Source of the DNA: Hericium rajendrae
Lineage: Eukaryota; Basidiomycota; Agaricomycetes; Russulales; Hericiaceae
DNA: 64,000 bases
Direction: 5' to 3'
Assembly: GCA_033439255.1 (NCBI GenBank)
Contig: CM065883.1
Coordinates: forward strand, 3,162,001 to 3,226,000
The notes beneath the pieces were generated by a model. It did not search any database, was not told where the DNA came from, and saw only the letters and a program-made list of their open reading frames with translations. How positions within the stretch are numbered: the stretch's first letter is position 1; each line of letters begins with the position of its first letter. A program made the translations under genes and the position numbers. Of the stretch, positions 12,154 through 22,839 are shown in pieces.

Positions 12154-13139
12154 TGGATTAGAGTTTACGTTGACGAATGATATTGTGGATTGCTGTGATG
12201 TTTGACACTTGTTTCGCTTTCGATAGTATACGCCTCTTGTAATGAGATGTGGTCACGATTTGTGCATTTCACGTCTGTCTTGCGTTACCCACCATGGATC
12301 TGCCTTCCTTCCTCCCTGTCGAGCAGAAACGTTTCGTCGGGATGTAGCGCTGTTTTGCGCGCATGCTGGTTACCATCACCGCGCATGAGGTTCTATTGCT
12401 CTGCACCCACGCAGCGTCCGCGCATTTGCGCATAATCAACTCATCTTCACGCGTTCACGCGTTCGCGACTCCTGCGTGCGTCGCGCATGTCCACCCTGCA
12501 CCAAGCTTGCCATTGGGGACGCAGACGAGGGCCAATACAGAGTGCGCGTGCTGTGCACACTGCGGGAGGCATGCACGCATGCTGCCGACAGTGGTTGGCG
12601 GGCCTGCATACTACGGGGCGGGTGTGTTGCAGGCGCAGGTGTGGGCGATGTAGCGAGGGTGTGCGGGAGGGTGATAGGCCACGGGTAATGCATTGCTGTG
12701 GCAGATCGGCGAGTGCTGAGGTGTTGACAGCAGGCACCCGGGGCTGCGAGAGGTATCGATGGCGTGGCAAGATGGCGCTTCCCATCCTCCCCGGCTGCGG
12801 CGTGCGCTGGCCGACGTTGCGTGGAGGGGGCCCGCTGGAGAACATTGTGCTGGTCTCCTGCGTGTGCTCTCACCGCTATCCCACTCGCAGCGCTCTTGCG
12901 TCGCGGTTCCCGTTCTTAGTTATCACGTTAAAGGTTTCTAGTGTAGGTGGCACTCACCTCGTCCGCCTGCCATGGGATGAGTGGGTGTGAGGAACTTACA
13001 AGATGTGGCGATAGTCGAGTCGGACGATCACGATTCAAACAGCTGTGATCAGAAGAGAACCAGAATAATGTTGTACATTCAAGAACGGTAGCATGCGATG
13101 AAAGCAATGATGCACGGGAGAGAAGACTATAAACAGGGC
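12154..13139. other. GC-rich spacer of duplication unit A
   Basis: Lies between the converging Rds1-like gene and gene A. It contains the dispersed GC-rich repeat copy at 12470-12570 and has a diverged counterpart at 14693-15657. Open frames occur on both strands but change between the two copies, so they are not coding. Confidence 0.6.
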
Positions 13140-13925
13140 TTAAGAAGAGGCACCATAGCCATCAGGCATCGCAATGGCTAGTCCGGCCGTCACGTCTCTT
13201 CGTGGTATCGCGAAGCAGAAATCCTCACGCCCAGGCCGCTGTAGCTGCAAACACGTCCCTTCAGGAAGACTGTACTTCTCCGCACCAGGCTTGAGCTGCC
13301 CACACCCCATCGCTGCCTCCCAAGTCTTGAGAGGGCCCGGAAAAGTGAACATCCCGGGGCGCGCAATGGGCGTCAGCCGATAGCCCTTTGGGGTATTCAC
13401 GGCTTCCTTTGTGTTGCGGTTGTAGAAATCGAGGCAATACTGGCCCCAAATATCAAGGCCACCAGGCCAGATGCGGATGGACAGACGGTCGCCGGGGATC
13501 GAGTAATAGTGCACGTCCTTGTCGCCCTCCTCTGGCTTCCCCTATATAGTCCCAAGCGTGTTGGTCAGCACACATATGGACCGTAAGAGAGATGAGGCCA
13601 TACCCCTAGAACAACTGGCCCTCCAGCAAGCATGAAAGCATTACCGCGCTCGTGCATGCGGACCACGGCTTTCTCTATCTCTTCCTCGGAAAGACCCTCG
13701 GACCTCCAGATTATACGATGTATATCATCATCTGAGGGTCCAGGCCTTGGAGGTTCGGTCGATCTACAGAAATCCCCCCATAAGTCTCTGGAGTGGGTCG
13801 GCGTCGATGGTGATGATGACGGTGGTGGAGTCAGCGACTGTGTAACCATTGAGTTAGCTAAGATACATTGACGAACATATACTGTGAAGCAAAGATACCT
13901 GAGAGAGCATGTTTCGTCGAGACAT
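13140..13925 (-). CDS. Unknown 220-aa protein, gene A of a duplicated pair
   Basis: Three exons on the minus strand: 13925-13899, 13837-13604 and 13541-13140. The N-terminus is MSRRNMLSQ, followed by a Pro/Ser linker (LTPPPSSSPSTPTHSRDLW) and an acidic helix (RSEGLSEEEIEKAVVRMHE). A beta-rich C-terminal part includes YYSIPGDRLSIRIWPGGLDI and TFPGPLKTWEAAMGC. Copy B supports the model: both splice to the same length although intron 2 is 62 nt here and 60 nt there. A shorter intron 2 (donor 30 nt further on) would add ten residues in both copies. No signal peptide, membrane segment or known motif was recognised. Function unknown. Confidence 0.75.
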
Positions 13926-14189
13926 AGGCAGGCAAGTAGATACGAATGATGCTAATGTTGAACGTAGAACATATGTAGTTGAACGCGAACGCGTGGAAGC
14001 GGGACAGAGCGCGACTTTCAAGTATTGTATCACGTGAGGGTGGCGTTTCAACCGGTGCTCATTGTCTATCTTCCATTGTTCTCTTCCCATTTGACGTAAA
14101 TTATGAGGACAACGATCCCTGGCCAGACCATCTGGTTGTGTCGTGAAGAGAGATTTAGATCAGTATCGCTTTGTATTAGTCTAAAGCCA

Positions 14190-14385
14190 ACTCACCGCCT
14201 TCGCCGCTTTAAGCAGCGCACGGAAATACTTATACATCATATCCGCTTCCCCAACCTACGACTGCGTGATTCTTGCTCGTCCGCTTCATATAGCTCTCGA
14301 AAGGTCTGCGCCTCTTGCGTCTCTGCACCAACATCTTTGTCTTTGACCCATACTCGCCCATTCCTCGTACAGAGTTCTCCTGTGC
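14190..14385 (-). pseudogene. 3' fragment of the 360-aa gene at 18.1-19.3 kb
   Basis: On the minus strand this matches the last exon and 3' flank of the gene at 18093-19283. It preserves GELCTRNGRVW and ETQEAQT but has an indel that changes the C-terminus to SRRLGKRI. Homology ends abruptly at 14385, where the Rds1-like fragment begins. No start or upstream exons are present. Confidence 0.75.
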
Positions 14386-14387
14386 CC

Positions 14388-14680
14388 AGGCAGAACGTGA
14401 GCCTGCTGTTCACGCCCGCGAACGCCACCAACGCGAACAGCAGCGGGAACTCGAGCTTGTTCGCGGCGTTCCTGCAGGGCATTACGCCCACGTTCGTGCC
14501 GCTCAATGGGACGGGAGCACGTCGGTCAACGTCACGGTGCCGCCGACGCTGCAGGGTTTCGCGTTCGTTGCGATCACAAACAGCAGCTCGGAGCACGGGG
14601 ACAATGTTACCGTTGCGGGCCCCGCGTTCCTGAACTTCCCGTTCAACAGCAACGGCTCGCTGACGACAACCAGCATTAGT
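14388..14680 (+). pseudogene. Truncated Rds1-like pseudogene
   Basis: Matches the end of Rds1-like exon 4 from GQNVSLLFTP onward. It lacks the signal peptide, the ferritin-like region and the first three exons. A 7-nt deletion near 14510 and a 1-nt deletion near the former stop shift the frame. It marks the left edge of duplication unit B. Confidence 0.85.
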
Positions 14681-14692
14681 GGAGTAGAATAG

Positions 14693-15657
14693 AGTGGATG
14701 AGGAATGGTGTTGGACTGCTGTGATGTTTTGACCCTTGATTTAGCCTTTTGATATCATACACTTTCTGAGTAATTGTGACTTGGCGCGATTGGTCCATGT
14801 ACGTCTCGCGCTCTTTTGTGATAAGGCACTGGATGAATTCTAGCAGCGATTGTGCGAGTAAGGGTTTTCGGCTCACACGTCGTCCGGACGAAGTCAAGCG
14901 AATCTGCCAATCTTGACTGCTCTCAACAGCTTTCAGCGCGCGGAGGCGGGTGTGGGGGTAATGTGAAGTGTAGACGCGCGGGCAGCAGACGGCGGTCTCG
15001 CACGCGGGCGCGTATGCGTACACACTGCGGAGGCATGCAGGCGCGTGCACGTGGCAGGCAGATATACAGCGCGGGTTCTGCATGCTGTTGACAGTGGCAG
15101 TGGGCGTGTATGCTGCGGGGCGGATGTGCTGCAGGCACAGGCTTGAGCGATGTCGGGAGGGTGTGCAGGGGTGTGATAGGCCACGAATGATGCTCTGCTT
15201 CGGCAGGTCGGCGAGTGCTGAGGTGTTGACGGCAGGCATGGGCTGCGAGAGAGATATCGATGGCATGGCAAGGTGGGAGGGACGGTGACACCCTCCTCAT
15301 CCTCCCAGCCTGTGGAGTGCGCTGGCCGACGATGCGCGAAGGGGGGCCGCTGGCGAACATCGTGATGGTCTCCTGCGTGTACTCTCACCGCTACCCCACT
15401 CGCGACGCTCTCGCATCGCATTTCCTGCTCTTCGTTACCACGTTCATAAAAGTTTCTGGAATAGGTGGCACTCACCTCAGCCGCCTGCCATGGGATGAGT
15501 GGATGTGAGGAACTTACAAGATGTGGCGATAGTCGAATCGGACGATCACGATTCAAACAGTTGTGATCAGAAGAGAACCAGAATAATGATGTACATTTGA
15601 GAACGGTAGCATGCGATGAAAGCAATGATGCACGGGAGAGAAGACTATACACAAGGC
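14693..15657. other. Spacer of duplication unit B
   Basis: Diverged copy of 12154-13139. Frames here are not conserved with unit A, so no gene is called. Confidence 0.6.
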
Positions 15658-16441
15658 TTAAGAAGAGGCACCATAGCCATCAGGCATCGCAATGGCTAGT
15701 CCGGCCGCCACATCTCTTCGTGGTATCGCGAAGCAGAAATCCTCACGCCCAGGCCGCTGTAGCTGCAAACACGTCCCTTCAGGAAGACTGTACTTCTCCG
15801 CACCAGGCTTGAGCGGCCCACACCCCATCGCTGCCTCCCAAGACTTGAGGGGGCCTGGAAAGGTGAACATCCCGGGGCGCGCAATGGGCATCAGCCGATA
15901 GCCCTTTGGGGTATTGACGGCTTCCTTTGTGTTGCGGTTGTAGAAATCGAGGCAATACTGGCCCCAAATATCAAGGCCACCAGGCCAGATGCGAATGGAC
16001 AGACGGTCGCCGGGGATCGAGTAATAGTGCACGTCCTTGTCGCCCTCCTCTGGCTTCCCCTGTAGTCCCAAGCGTGTTGATCAGCACACATATGGACCGT
16101 AAGAGAGATGAGGCCATACCCCTAGAACAACTGGCCCTCCAGCAAGCATGAAAGCATTACCGCGCTCGTGCATGCGGACCACGGATTTCTCTATCTCTTC
16201 CTCGGAAAGACCCTCGGACCTCCAGATCATACGATGCAGGTCATCATCTGAGGGTCCAGGCCTGGGGGGTTCGGTCGATCTACAGAAATCTCCCCATAAA
16301 TCTCTGGAGTGGGTCGGCGTCGATGGTGGTGATGACGGTGGTGGAGTCAGCAACTATGCAACCGTCGAATTAGCTAAGATACATTGACGAACATATACTG
16401 TGAAGCAAAGATACCTGAGGAAGCTTGTTTCGTCGAGACAT
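15658..16441 (-). CDS. Unknown 220-aa protein, gene B of a duplicated pair
   Basis: Three exons on the minus strand: 16441-16415, 16353-16120 and 16059-15658, each the same length as in gene A. The N-terminus reads MSRRNKLPQ. The rest differs from gene A at scattered residues (for example EKSVVRMHE and GPLKSWEAAMGCGPLKPG). The frame is fully open, so both copies could be functional. Intron 1 is 61 nt in both genes. In gene B the former intron contains a TAG in what would be the open frame of gene A, which confirms that the segment is spliced out. The upstream region is shared divergently with the gene at 16954. Function unknown. Confidence 0.75.
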
Positions 16442-16953
16442 AGGCAGGCAAATAGAGAAGGATGCTGCTAATGGTGAATGTTGAACGTTGAACGTAGAGT
16501 GCGAACGCGTGGAAGTTCGACTTGAACGGGAGAGAGCGCGTCTCCTTATAAGTCTTGTATCACGTGAGGGTTGTGTCCAACCGGCGCTCTATTGTCAATT
16601 TTCCCTTGTTCTCCTCCCATTGTCCAGTTTCTCCCCTCCATTGTTCTCTAAATTAATAATTTGTCATAATGGATGTGTGATCGATTTTTTGTCTCTATTG
16701 CATCACGCGAATCATCATTCTCACACGTCTTCTGGCTACGAAAAATAACCCCATGATTTTCATTATGAGTAGGGCCTTTGTCCCTTTCTGATGCTGCATT
16801 GTTCCCGATTGGATTATGCGACCGCAAGGACAGAGACTGTCTGCCGTATAAATAGTAAGGAGATTTCACGATCAATCTCCACTGCCTCGCTGTGTCATTT
16901 TACTAGCTCTTTAGCTCCTCCATTACATATCGCCTGCTGCAGCCGCTCCTACC
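16442..16953. promoter_or_regulatory. Divergent promoter region between gene B and gene C
   Basis: 512 bp separate two divergent start codons. On the plus side there is a TATA box at 16847-16854 (TATAAATA), and an inverted CCAAT (ATTGG) at 16808-16812 lies about 40 bp further upstream. Confidence 0.55.
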
Positions 16954-17552
16954 ATGGCTGATGATCACTTATACAGTGGTTTTCTGGGTGCTGAAGCAAC
17001 CCGGTTTATCGGACAAAGCACTACCGACATCCATGTCACCGCAATCGACTCTCCAGTCAGAGTTCGGCAGCGTGCGACGGCGTTTGCTCCAGGTCTTACG
17101 GTCATATACGCAGAGGTTGCTCCGAATGGTGGACCAATCAATGCGAACACTGTATGGATCCCATGGCCTCCAGCTCTTGATGCTCTGCAGGTTGTGAATA
17201 ACGGGCCTTCCCAGCCTCTGAATCTCCCTGTAGGTCATTGATAGTATCCGGTCATCCTGGTAGCTGACAGTGATAATAGTGGCTGGGCCCTGTTGTCCAG
17301 GCCCCGTTCATCGCTAATGTCAATGGCGGCCCTAAGGTTGTTCATGGGATTCCCTGGTTCTTTGAATTGGACGAGAGACACGTGGATCCACAGAACATGA
17401 ACAATCTGCGGACGCTCCATCACTATGAACATACGAAGCGCAGAAGTCATCATATAACACCTAAGTTCGTGGTGAATGGGAAACACAAGGAAGTGGCCCG
17501 CCTGCGTTTTGGCACTCAATTGCAGGTGTACCGCAGAGGAGAGCTGGATTGA
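16954..17552 (+). CDS. Unknown 182-aa protein (gene C)
   Basis: Two exons, 16954-17229 and 17280-17552, joined at phase 0 across a 50-nt GT-AG intron. An earlier acceptor would bring in a stop, so 17280 was chosen. The protein starts MADDHLYSGFLGAEATRF and has a beta-rich look (TVIYAEVAPNGGPINANTVW, WLGPVVQAPFIANVNGGPK). A His/Arg-rich stretch (LHHYEHTKRRSHHITPK) lies near the C-terminus. No signal peptide or membrane segment is seen. It has a clear TATA box about 100 bp upstream. No family recognised. Confidence 0.7.
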
Positions 17553-18092
17553 TTTACGTACGGCAAACATTAGGTATGCATCTGGGGGGTTCAGGAGGAA
17601 GACAAAGAGGAAGAGAGAACTGGAGATGAGTTAACACATACTTCGCGTAAATTCTGTTCGACAACCTTGTTCGCTTGCTAGAACGATCTCTAAGCCCCCA
17701 ATGGATTTATAAATATACCGTGTCATCATTCACTACCGTTTCTGCTGACATGGGTACGGAAAAAATGTCCGGCACGAGGGGGCAAGTGCAGAAATCCTGG
17801 GGCATATCTGCAGGCTGCAGCACCCTGGATCTCAGGCAACAACAGCACTTCCAACACCTAGGTGTCAAGGCGCGGTGAAGCCGGCAGAGGCGAAGACTCA
17901 ACACTCTACCTTCAATATGAACAAAGCAGACCGTTTCGCATGCATAGCACCTTGGCCAGTTCACTCAGGCACGTATCGTGGACACATGTCTTGGTGCGAC
18001 GCGGAGTCATATGCTACTCTAGAGCTAACTCACCGCCTACGCTGCTTCAAGGAGCGCCGCCTGGTAACATGCATTACATCCGCTTGCCCAAC
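17553..18092. other. Intergenic region between converging genes C and D
   Basis: 3' flanks only. The part from about 17990 is homologous to 14150-14190 and belongs to the duplicated 3' end of gene D. No gene seen. Confidence 0.55.
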
Positions 18093-19283
18093 CTACGACT
18101 GCCTTGATTTTTGCTCATCCGCTTCGTATAGATCTCGAAGGGTCTGCGCCTCCTGCGTCTCTGCATCAACATCCTTGGCCCATACTCGCCCATTCCTCGT
18201 ACAGAGTTCTCCTTCGATCGGCGCAATCGCGTGCACCCCCCGTAACTCAGTGGACCACGATGCGAGTTCGACCGGCCGCAGGATTTTCACATATCGCGTC
18301 ACCACCACGCGCTTGCCAGCATGTTCAGGGAGCGTCGAGCGCTCGAATCGGCAGAGTGCAGCTCCGTCTGTACAATATACGTTTTAATGAGAAAGACGAT
18401 CGTCACAGACAGGCCCTCACCCTTGTAGAAACCCTTGCGCGGTTTATAACTGGGTTCATAGCGCAGTGGCAAGTACATGTAGGAAACCCGCGGCTTATCC
18501 CGCGACGGAGAGTGTACAGTAACCTTCTGGTTCACATGCTTCACAAAGTCGAGGACGAACAGCTGGCCGAGCCTAGTGATGGGCTGGCTGACGTGAACTC
18601 CCGTGGGGACGGGTACCTCCTGGTAGTTAGAGAACTGCTCTTCGGTCACCAGGCCATCGCGGATTAGCAGATGGCGGATTAGAGCTTTCGACGGGTCGGA
18701 AGCGATTCTCAAGAGATGACGACACCACACAGAGCCGTCGGGCAAGGTGAGGTCGTGGCCCGCTGCGAAACTTGTTGGATTGGTGTTGTTCGTGATGCGA
18801 AAGCGGATCTCGGACGCGAGTGGATGGTATGGATCGGCATGGAAGTACAGATATCCCCTTGTATCAGGTGGGAAGGGTATACGATCACCGTCAACGAAGC
18901 GGTATGCCAATTTCAACAGACACTGGGACCTGGTATCGTGCTGTGACCGTTCGAGATAGATCCTGGGATAGCCTTTGGCCGAAACGTCCAGGAAAGAGCG
19001 ATCATCGAGACATCGAGGGTCAAGAGTCGTGATAGAGTTGCGAACATTCCGCCTGCGACGTCTTTTCGGTGGAGTTGCTTGCACGGGAGCTGCTGTCCCC
19101 GCCTGTTACAATGGATAAGAGTCAGCCAATCGGGAAAAAGCTGCATCCCTTGCGTACACTGTCCAATCCCGAATCCTCTCTTGCACTGCTAAATGCTCCT
19201 GAGCCTGTGGCGTATTGTTGCGCTGCGGCGAAGCTCGAGCAACTTGCCCAGCATGATCGCCCGTGTACGATCCTGGAACTCAT
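18093..19283 (-). CDS. Unknown 360-aa protein (gene D)
   Basis: Three exons on the minus strand: 19283-19158, 19102-18421 and 18367-18093, with introns of 55 and 53 nt. The start was chosen because a TATA box lies 61 bp upstream and the frame runs into GTAAPVQATPPKRRRRRN, a basic, possibly nuclear-localising stretch. Later segments include YFHADPYHPLASEIRFRITN, DGSVWCRHLLRIASDPSKAL and KGFYKDGAALCRFERSTL. The C-terminus is charged and helical (AETQEAQTLRDLYEADEQ). The last exon is also found as a detached fragment at 14190-14385, whose conservation supports the 3' model. An upstream in-frame ATG at 19340 is possible. No family recognised. Confidence 0.7.
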
Positions 19284-19343
19284 GGAGGGCCGACATGACA
19301 AGCGCACGAGTTGGGATGAGTTCCTGGACCAGCGAATCATTGC

Positions 19344-19351
19344 GATTTATA
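19344..19351 (-). promoter_or_regulatory. TATA box of gene D
   Basis: TATAAATC on the minus strand, about 61 bp before the chosen ATG at 19283. It lies too close to the alternative ATG at 19340 to serve it, which favours the shorter protein. Confidence 0.45.
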
Positions 19352-19929
19352 GTCTCCTTCTCGCGCCTTGACACGCCAGGCCCAGGGGATGGGGATGAGA
19401 CGTGGAGGAACAACAGTAGGTGTTACAGTCTGAGTTCGGTGCTCGGCGCTTATTACGATGCGGCGGCCCCGCCGGCGGCTTTGAACGTTGAACCTCGACA
19501 AGGTACTGCAGGTTGATAACACAACTCATGTACAACCATCGGAACAAACTCTGCAGAGCTTTCGGAAGAGAAAAAGGTAAGTAATTGGTTGTGCACATGA
19601 AACGCCGGATGATTCGACTTCACGTACATCCAGCTTTCATCATAATTCTCTGACCGCCAACATACTTATCATTATCGACTCATCTGCAGACTGCGACGTG
19701 TACGGTCAACCAAAGGTACCTTGAGTTATCTCTCTTTCATAAACTCCGATCAAAAAGGAGCTGATGAATGTCTGCGATCTATATATTAGGTCGCGGAAGT
19801 CTGGACGCTTTCGAATAAGCTGGAGACAGCACTGGACAATATCTATCTTACAATCACAACATTATTCAATGCGGCGTTATGTGTCTAGACATCCACCGAA
19901 GACCAGAAACGTTCACGCGGCACCAGGAC
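19352..19929. other. Intergenic region without a recognisable gene
   Basis: Short frames only. The segment lies between gene D's promoter and the oxidase remnant. Confidence 0.5.
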
Positions 19930-20184
19930 GGCTGAGAGTCGACTGACTTTCGGCCCCACAATATGCAGCCTAATCTGCCCTCCCAAATGTTTTGGTCGCT
20001 CTATCAACTTCACCAGACCTACGCTTGGGAACCCTGACGGGCCTGCAAGTTGTCCCGTCTTCAGCGGCAACCATGACGGCGGGCGCGGATGTGCGGCCTG
20101 GTTCTCCTTGCGCTCCGCCGCGCCGAGGAAGATCGGGCCCTGCGTCTTGTCTTTGGTGATCTGCTTCAACTTCTCGCCGATCAT
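19930..20184 (-). pseudogene. C-terminal remnant of an L-amino-acid-oxidase-like gene
   Basis: On the minus strand KQITKDKTQGPIFLGAAERK and IERPKHLGGQIRLHIVGPKV match the C-terminal tail of the intact oxidase at 23965-25734, which reads RDKTQGSTLVGAAKRK and RERPKHLGGQIGPHIVGPKV. A short internal segment present in the intact copy is missing. The FAD-binding body is absent. The matching 5' leader appears at 22840-23400, beyond the GNAT gene. Confidence 0.8.
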
Positions 20185-21640
20185 CTGCTGTCATCTCTTG
20201 GCCCATTCGTCCTCTGCGTTTGACTACGCTACGCTCGCTTACGACCCCCGCGCTCATTGACGACCACATGCGGTCGCTTATAATCCCCTTCGTCGCTTGC
20301 GACCCGCCACTCTCACTCATTACCCTTCGCGTGCACGCAAGGCCTCCAGCGCGACTCTACAGCCTTGCGCGCATCTCGTGCGTCAGCTTAATACACCACG
20401 AGGGTGCCCAAGGCCTTCCAGCACCCATCCGACGCCGAGCACCTCCATACTTGAGCAGGGACCTAGCGACAACGACAACGACAATGGCAGCCGCGGACAC
20501 GGAGAGGCTCATAGCCCCGGAGCTGCTGGCTGGCGTGTCGCGGGATTTGTTCGGAGGAGGGTAGAGGACCAGCAGTCGGATGCGCATACAGCAGGCGGTG
20601 GTGCGACGAGCGATGCGGCGGGGAGCAGTTGCACGTCCGTACCCCCGCAGGTACGTGCATAATCAATGCTCCGCATCCCACCCCGCATCATATGCGCGTC
20701 CCAGGCGCCGTGCCGCCTCCCCCGCGCTAGCGAATTGTGTCTTGACGTGTCGGGATCGCAGCGACCTAACTGACCTAATCTATGGCACCTCTTGGTGCCG
20801 CACCCCGCCTCGACTGCGTGCGCGCCGCTGCCGAGCGTCTTCTACATCTGCTCGTCCACATGCTGCCCGCGCCCCCGTCCACTCGTTGCGCGCGGGCGCG
20901 CCTGCTTCCCCCCGCCCGCGCGCCTGCTTGCTCGCCGTGCCCGTGCCCGCCTGCCTCACTAGCGCGCGCGTTCACTCGCTGCATGCCCTGCCTCCGCCCA
21001 CCACCGTTCAACACACAGCGCCGCCCACTCGTTATGTGCGCATCTCACCAAATCGCCGCCGTCGCGCACTCGTCTACTCATTGCGCGGGCGCCTGCCGCA
21101 ACCCCGCACGCCCCCGTTCGTGCATCCCGCCCTGCTTTCGGGGTACAGTCTGCTCGCCGCTGCGCCCGTGCTGCTCCTCACCCCTTTATTGCCCCATCCC
21201 ATTGCCCGATGCCGAGTCGAGCACGCGCTGCTGCCGATGGCACGATGGGTGGCCCTATTCCATCATCACGGTTACAGGTGTGCCCTTGTGCGTGCCCAAT
21301 GTGTCGCTACCTGGTATCAAGGCCGGACTTTCTCCGACGAAGAAGACTCGAAGACACGAGGCACACACGATACATACGTACCTACCTCCAAGTAATCGCT
21401 CACCCAGATTACCTCACCGGGCCCGGCTCTGTACTCGTACCGAGATACATCAATATTCCATCTCATGCGTGTATCAAAGCGCAGTCGTAGCTTTCTGCTC
21501 TATTTCTTCTTGTCTTCGCACTACTTACCACGTCTTGCCTTTGAACGGTTGAACTACCACGACCTCCGTTCAGGCTGCTCGCAGAGTATGTGAATTCAGT
21601 GCGATTAACCATTGTCCTGACGTCGAGTAGGATTTCTACA
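20185..21640. other. GC- and C-rich region, possible 5' gene fragment
   Basis: At 20483 an ATG after CAACGACAACGACA begins MAAADTERLIAPELLAGVSR but stops after 26 codons. A second frame at 20560-20650 (VEDQQSDAHTAGGG) could continue it after a one-base shift and ends at a GTACGT donor-like site. This may be the broken first exon of a lost gene. The stretch 20780-21250 is C-rich with repeated CCGCCCACTCGTT-like words, and its long frames look like composition artefacts. Confidence 0.35.
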
Positions 21641-22698
21641 ATGGCCGAGACCTCGCCGACCCCGACTCCCGCACCTTACGTCCGTGCTGCGGGGAGAGAC
21701 GAACTTGACGCGCTCGCCAATTTGGCCCGCAGAGCATTTATCAACGATCCTGCATTCAACTACGGCGCGAATCTGAAACAGGTGCGATTATCTGCAGGTC
21801 ATTGCTTCTAAGAGATAACCATTCTCGCCGTCAGCCTCTTTCGAACGATGTCGACAACAGCAAACGAAGGACGCTCGAGGCATTTCATCGCATGCTTTTC
21901 CAGATGGCGTTCTGTCTCGAGGCATGCGTGATGGTGGTCGCAGTTCCAGAAGCGAGCGGCGAAAAGGACACGTCGCGGAAGGCGAAGGAAAGACTTGCTG
22001 CAGCTTGCATTTGGATGCCACCTGGAAAACGAGTGGGTCTTCAGCATCCCATGTTCTTACTCCATTCAGGCGTCCTCCGTGTGATCCGTGGATGGGGTAT
22101 CAATTTTCTAATGGTGCGTTATACCGTACCTTCACTGTCTTCCCGCTCAAGCGACCTCGATAGCGCCTGGGGTTTGAATACCCAGGTGTTGCAGAGAAGG
22201 CTTGGAAGAGCATTTGGAAGGAACAGAAGATCAGAGGTAGCGCAGATCATGACACCTGGTATTGCCAACTTGTCTACGTTTCTCCAGACGATCAGGGGAA
22301 AGGTAAGCGTGATGGTGTCTGTTATTAGGCCGAACTTGACCGTTCCAGGTTACCTCTCTCTCATGATGCGCGAGATGTTCCAGAAGATGTCAGAAGAGAC
22401 CTTAACGCTGGATGCGTCGAACCCCAAAGCGCGCGACCAGTACGCACATCTTGGCTTTCATGTAGGTGTCCCAGTCCATTGCTCTCGATTCATAGTGACA
22501 CTTTCGTCGCAGTTGGAGAAACCATTCACGATAGGGAAAGGGAAAGCCAATGCCGTGGGCTTCAGAAAGAAAGGCGGCCCAGGGGTGGAACTTTACGGAA
22601 TGGCCAAGCGCCGGACCTCGCTCTCGAGCTATGCTCATAGACGAACACTTGTTCAGTGGGGATCGCTTGTTCAATCTCCGGGACAAAAGGATGCTTAG
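21641..22698 (+). CDS. GNAT-family N-acetyltransferase
   Basis: Five exons: 21641-21781, 21835-22113, 22164-22302, 22349-22461 and 22513-22698. They give 285 aa, with introns of 46-53 nt. The N-terminus has the usual GNAT opening YVRAAGRDELDALANLARRAF. The acetyl-CoA signature is present as WYCQLVYVSPDDQGKGYLSL (Q-x-x-G-x-G/A pattern with QGKG). It is followed by EEALTL-like ETLTLDASNPKARDQYAHLG, the strand and helix typical of fungal GNATs. The acceptor substrate cannot be told from sequence. The last exon extends beyond the usual domain with a Ser/Arg-rich tail ending GQKDA. The gene lies between the two separated halves of a broken oxidase copy. Confident on family, not on substrate. Confidence 0.85.
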
Positions 22699-22839
22699 GT
22701 TTCACCATGTATTTCGTTTCTATTTCAATACAGTATGCTCTGTTGCATTCAGGAATTTGTTTTCGCCAGCTATCCGGCTGTACTAACCCGTGCCTCTCAC
22801 AAAATCCTCCCCATTACAATAATTTCCAGAAAAATCAAC

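Larger units (their letters stand above)
11848..14060. repeat. Segmental duplication, unit A
   Basis: The block from inside Rds1-like exon 4, through the spacer, to just beyond the 220-aa gene A matches 14388-16600 in order and orientation. Identity is highest over gene A and lower in the spacer. Confidence 0.8.
14388..16600. repeat. Segmental duplication, unit B
   Basis: Second copy of 11848-14060, offset by about 2.54 kb in the Rds1-like part. The left edge is sharp at about 14386. The right edge fades beyond gene B's upstream region. Confidence 0.8.

Noticed and set aside
20580-21552. Frames of 250-270 codons on the plus strand
   Set aside because: Dominated by Pro, Ala, Arg and Cys from C-rich DNA; two frames run in parallel over the same bases without a domain.
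22114-22163. Exon read-through in the GNAT gene giving a 298-codon frame
   Set aside because: Retaining the introns destroys the acetyl-CoA motif; splicing restores it in one frame.
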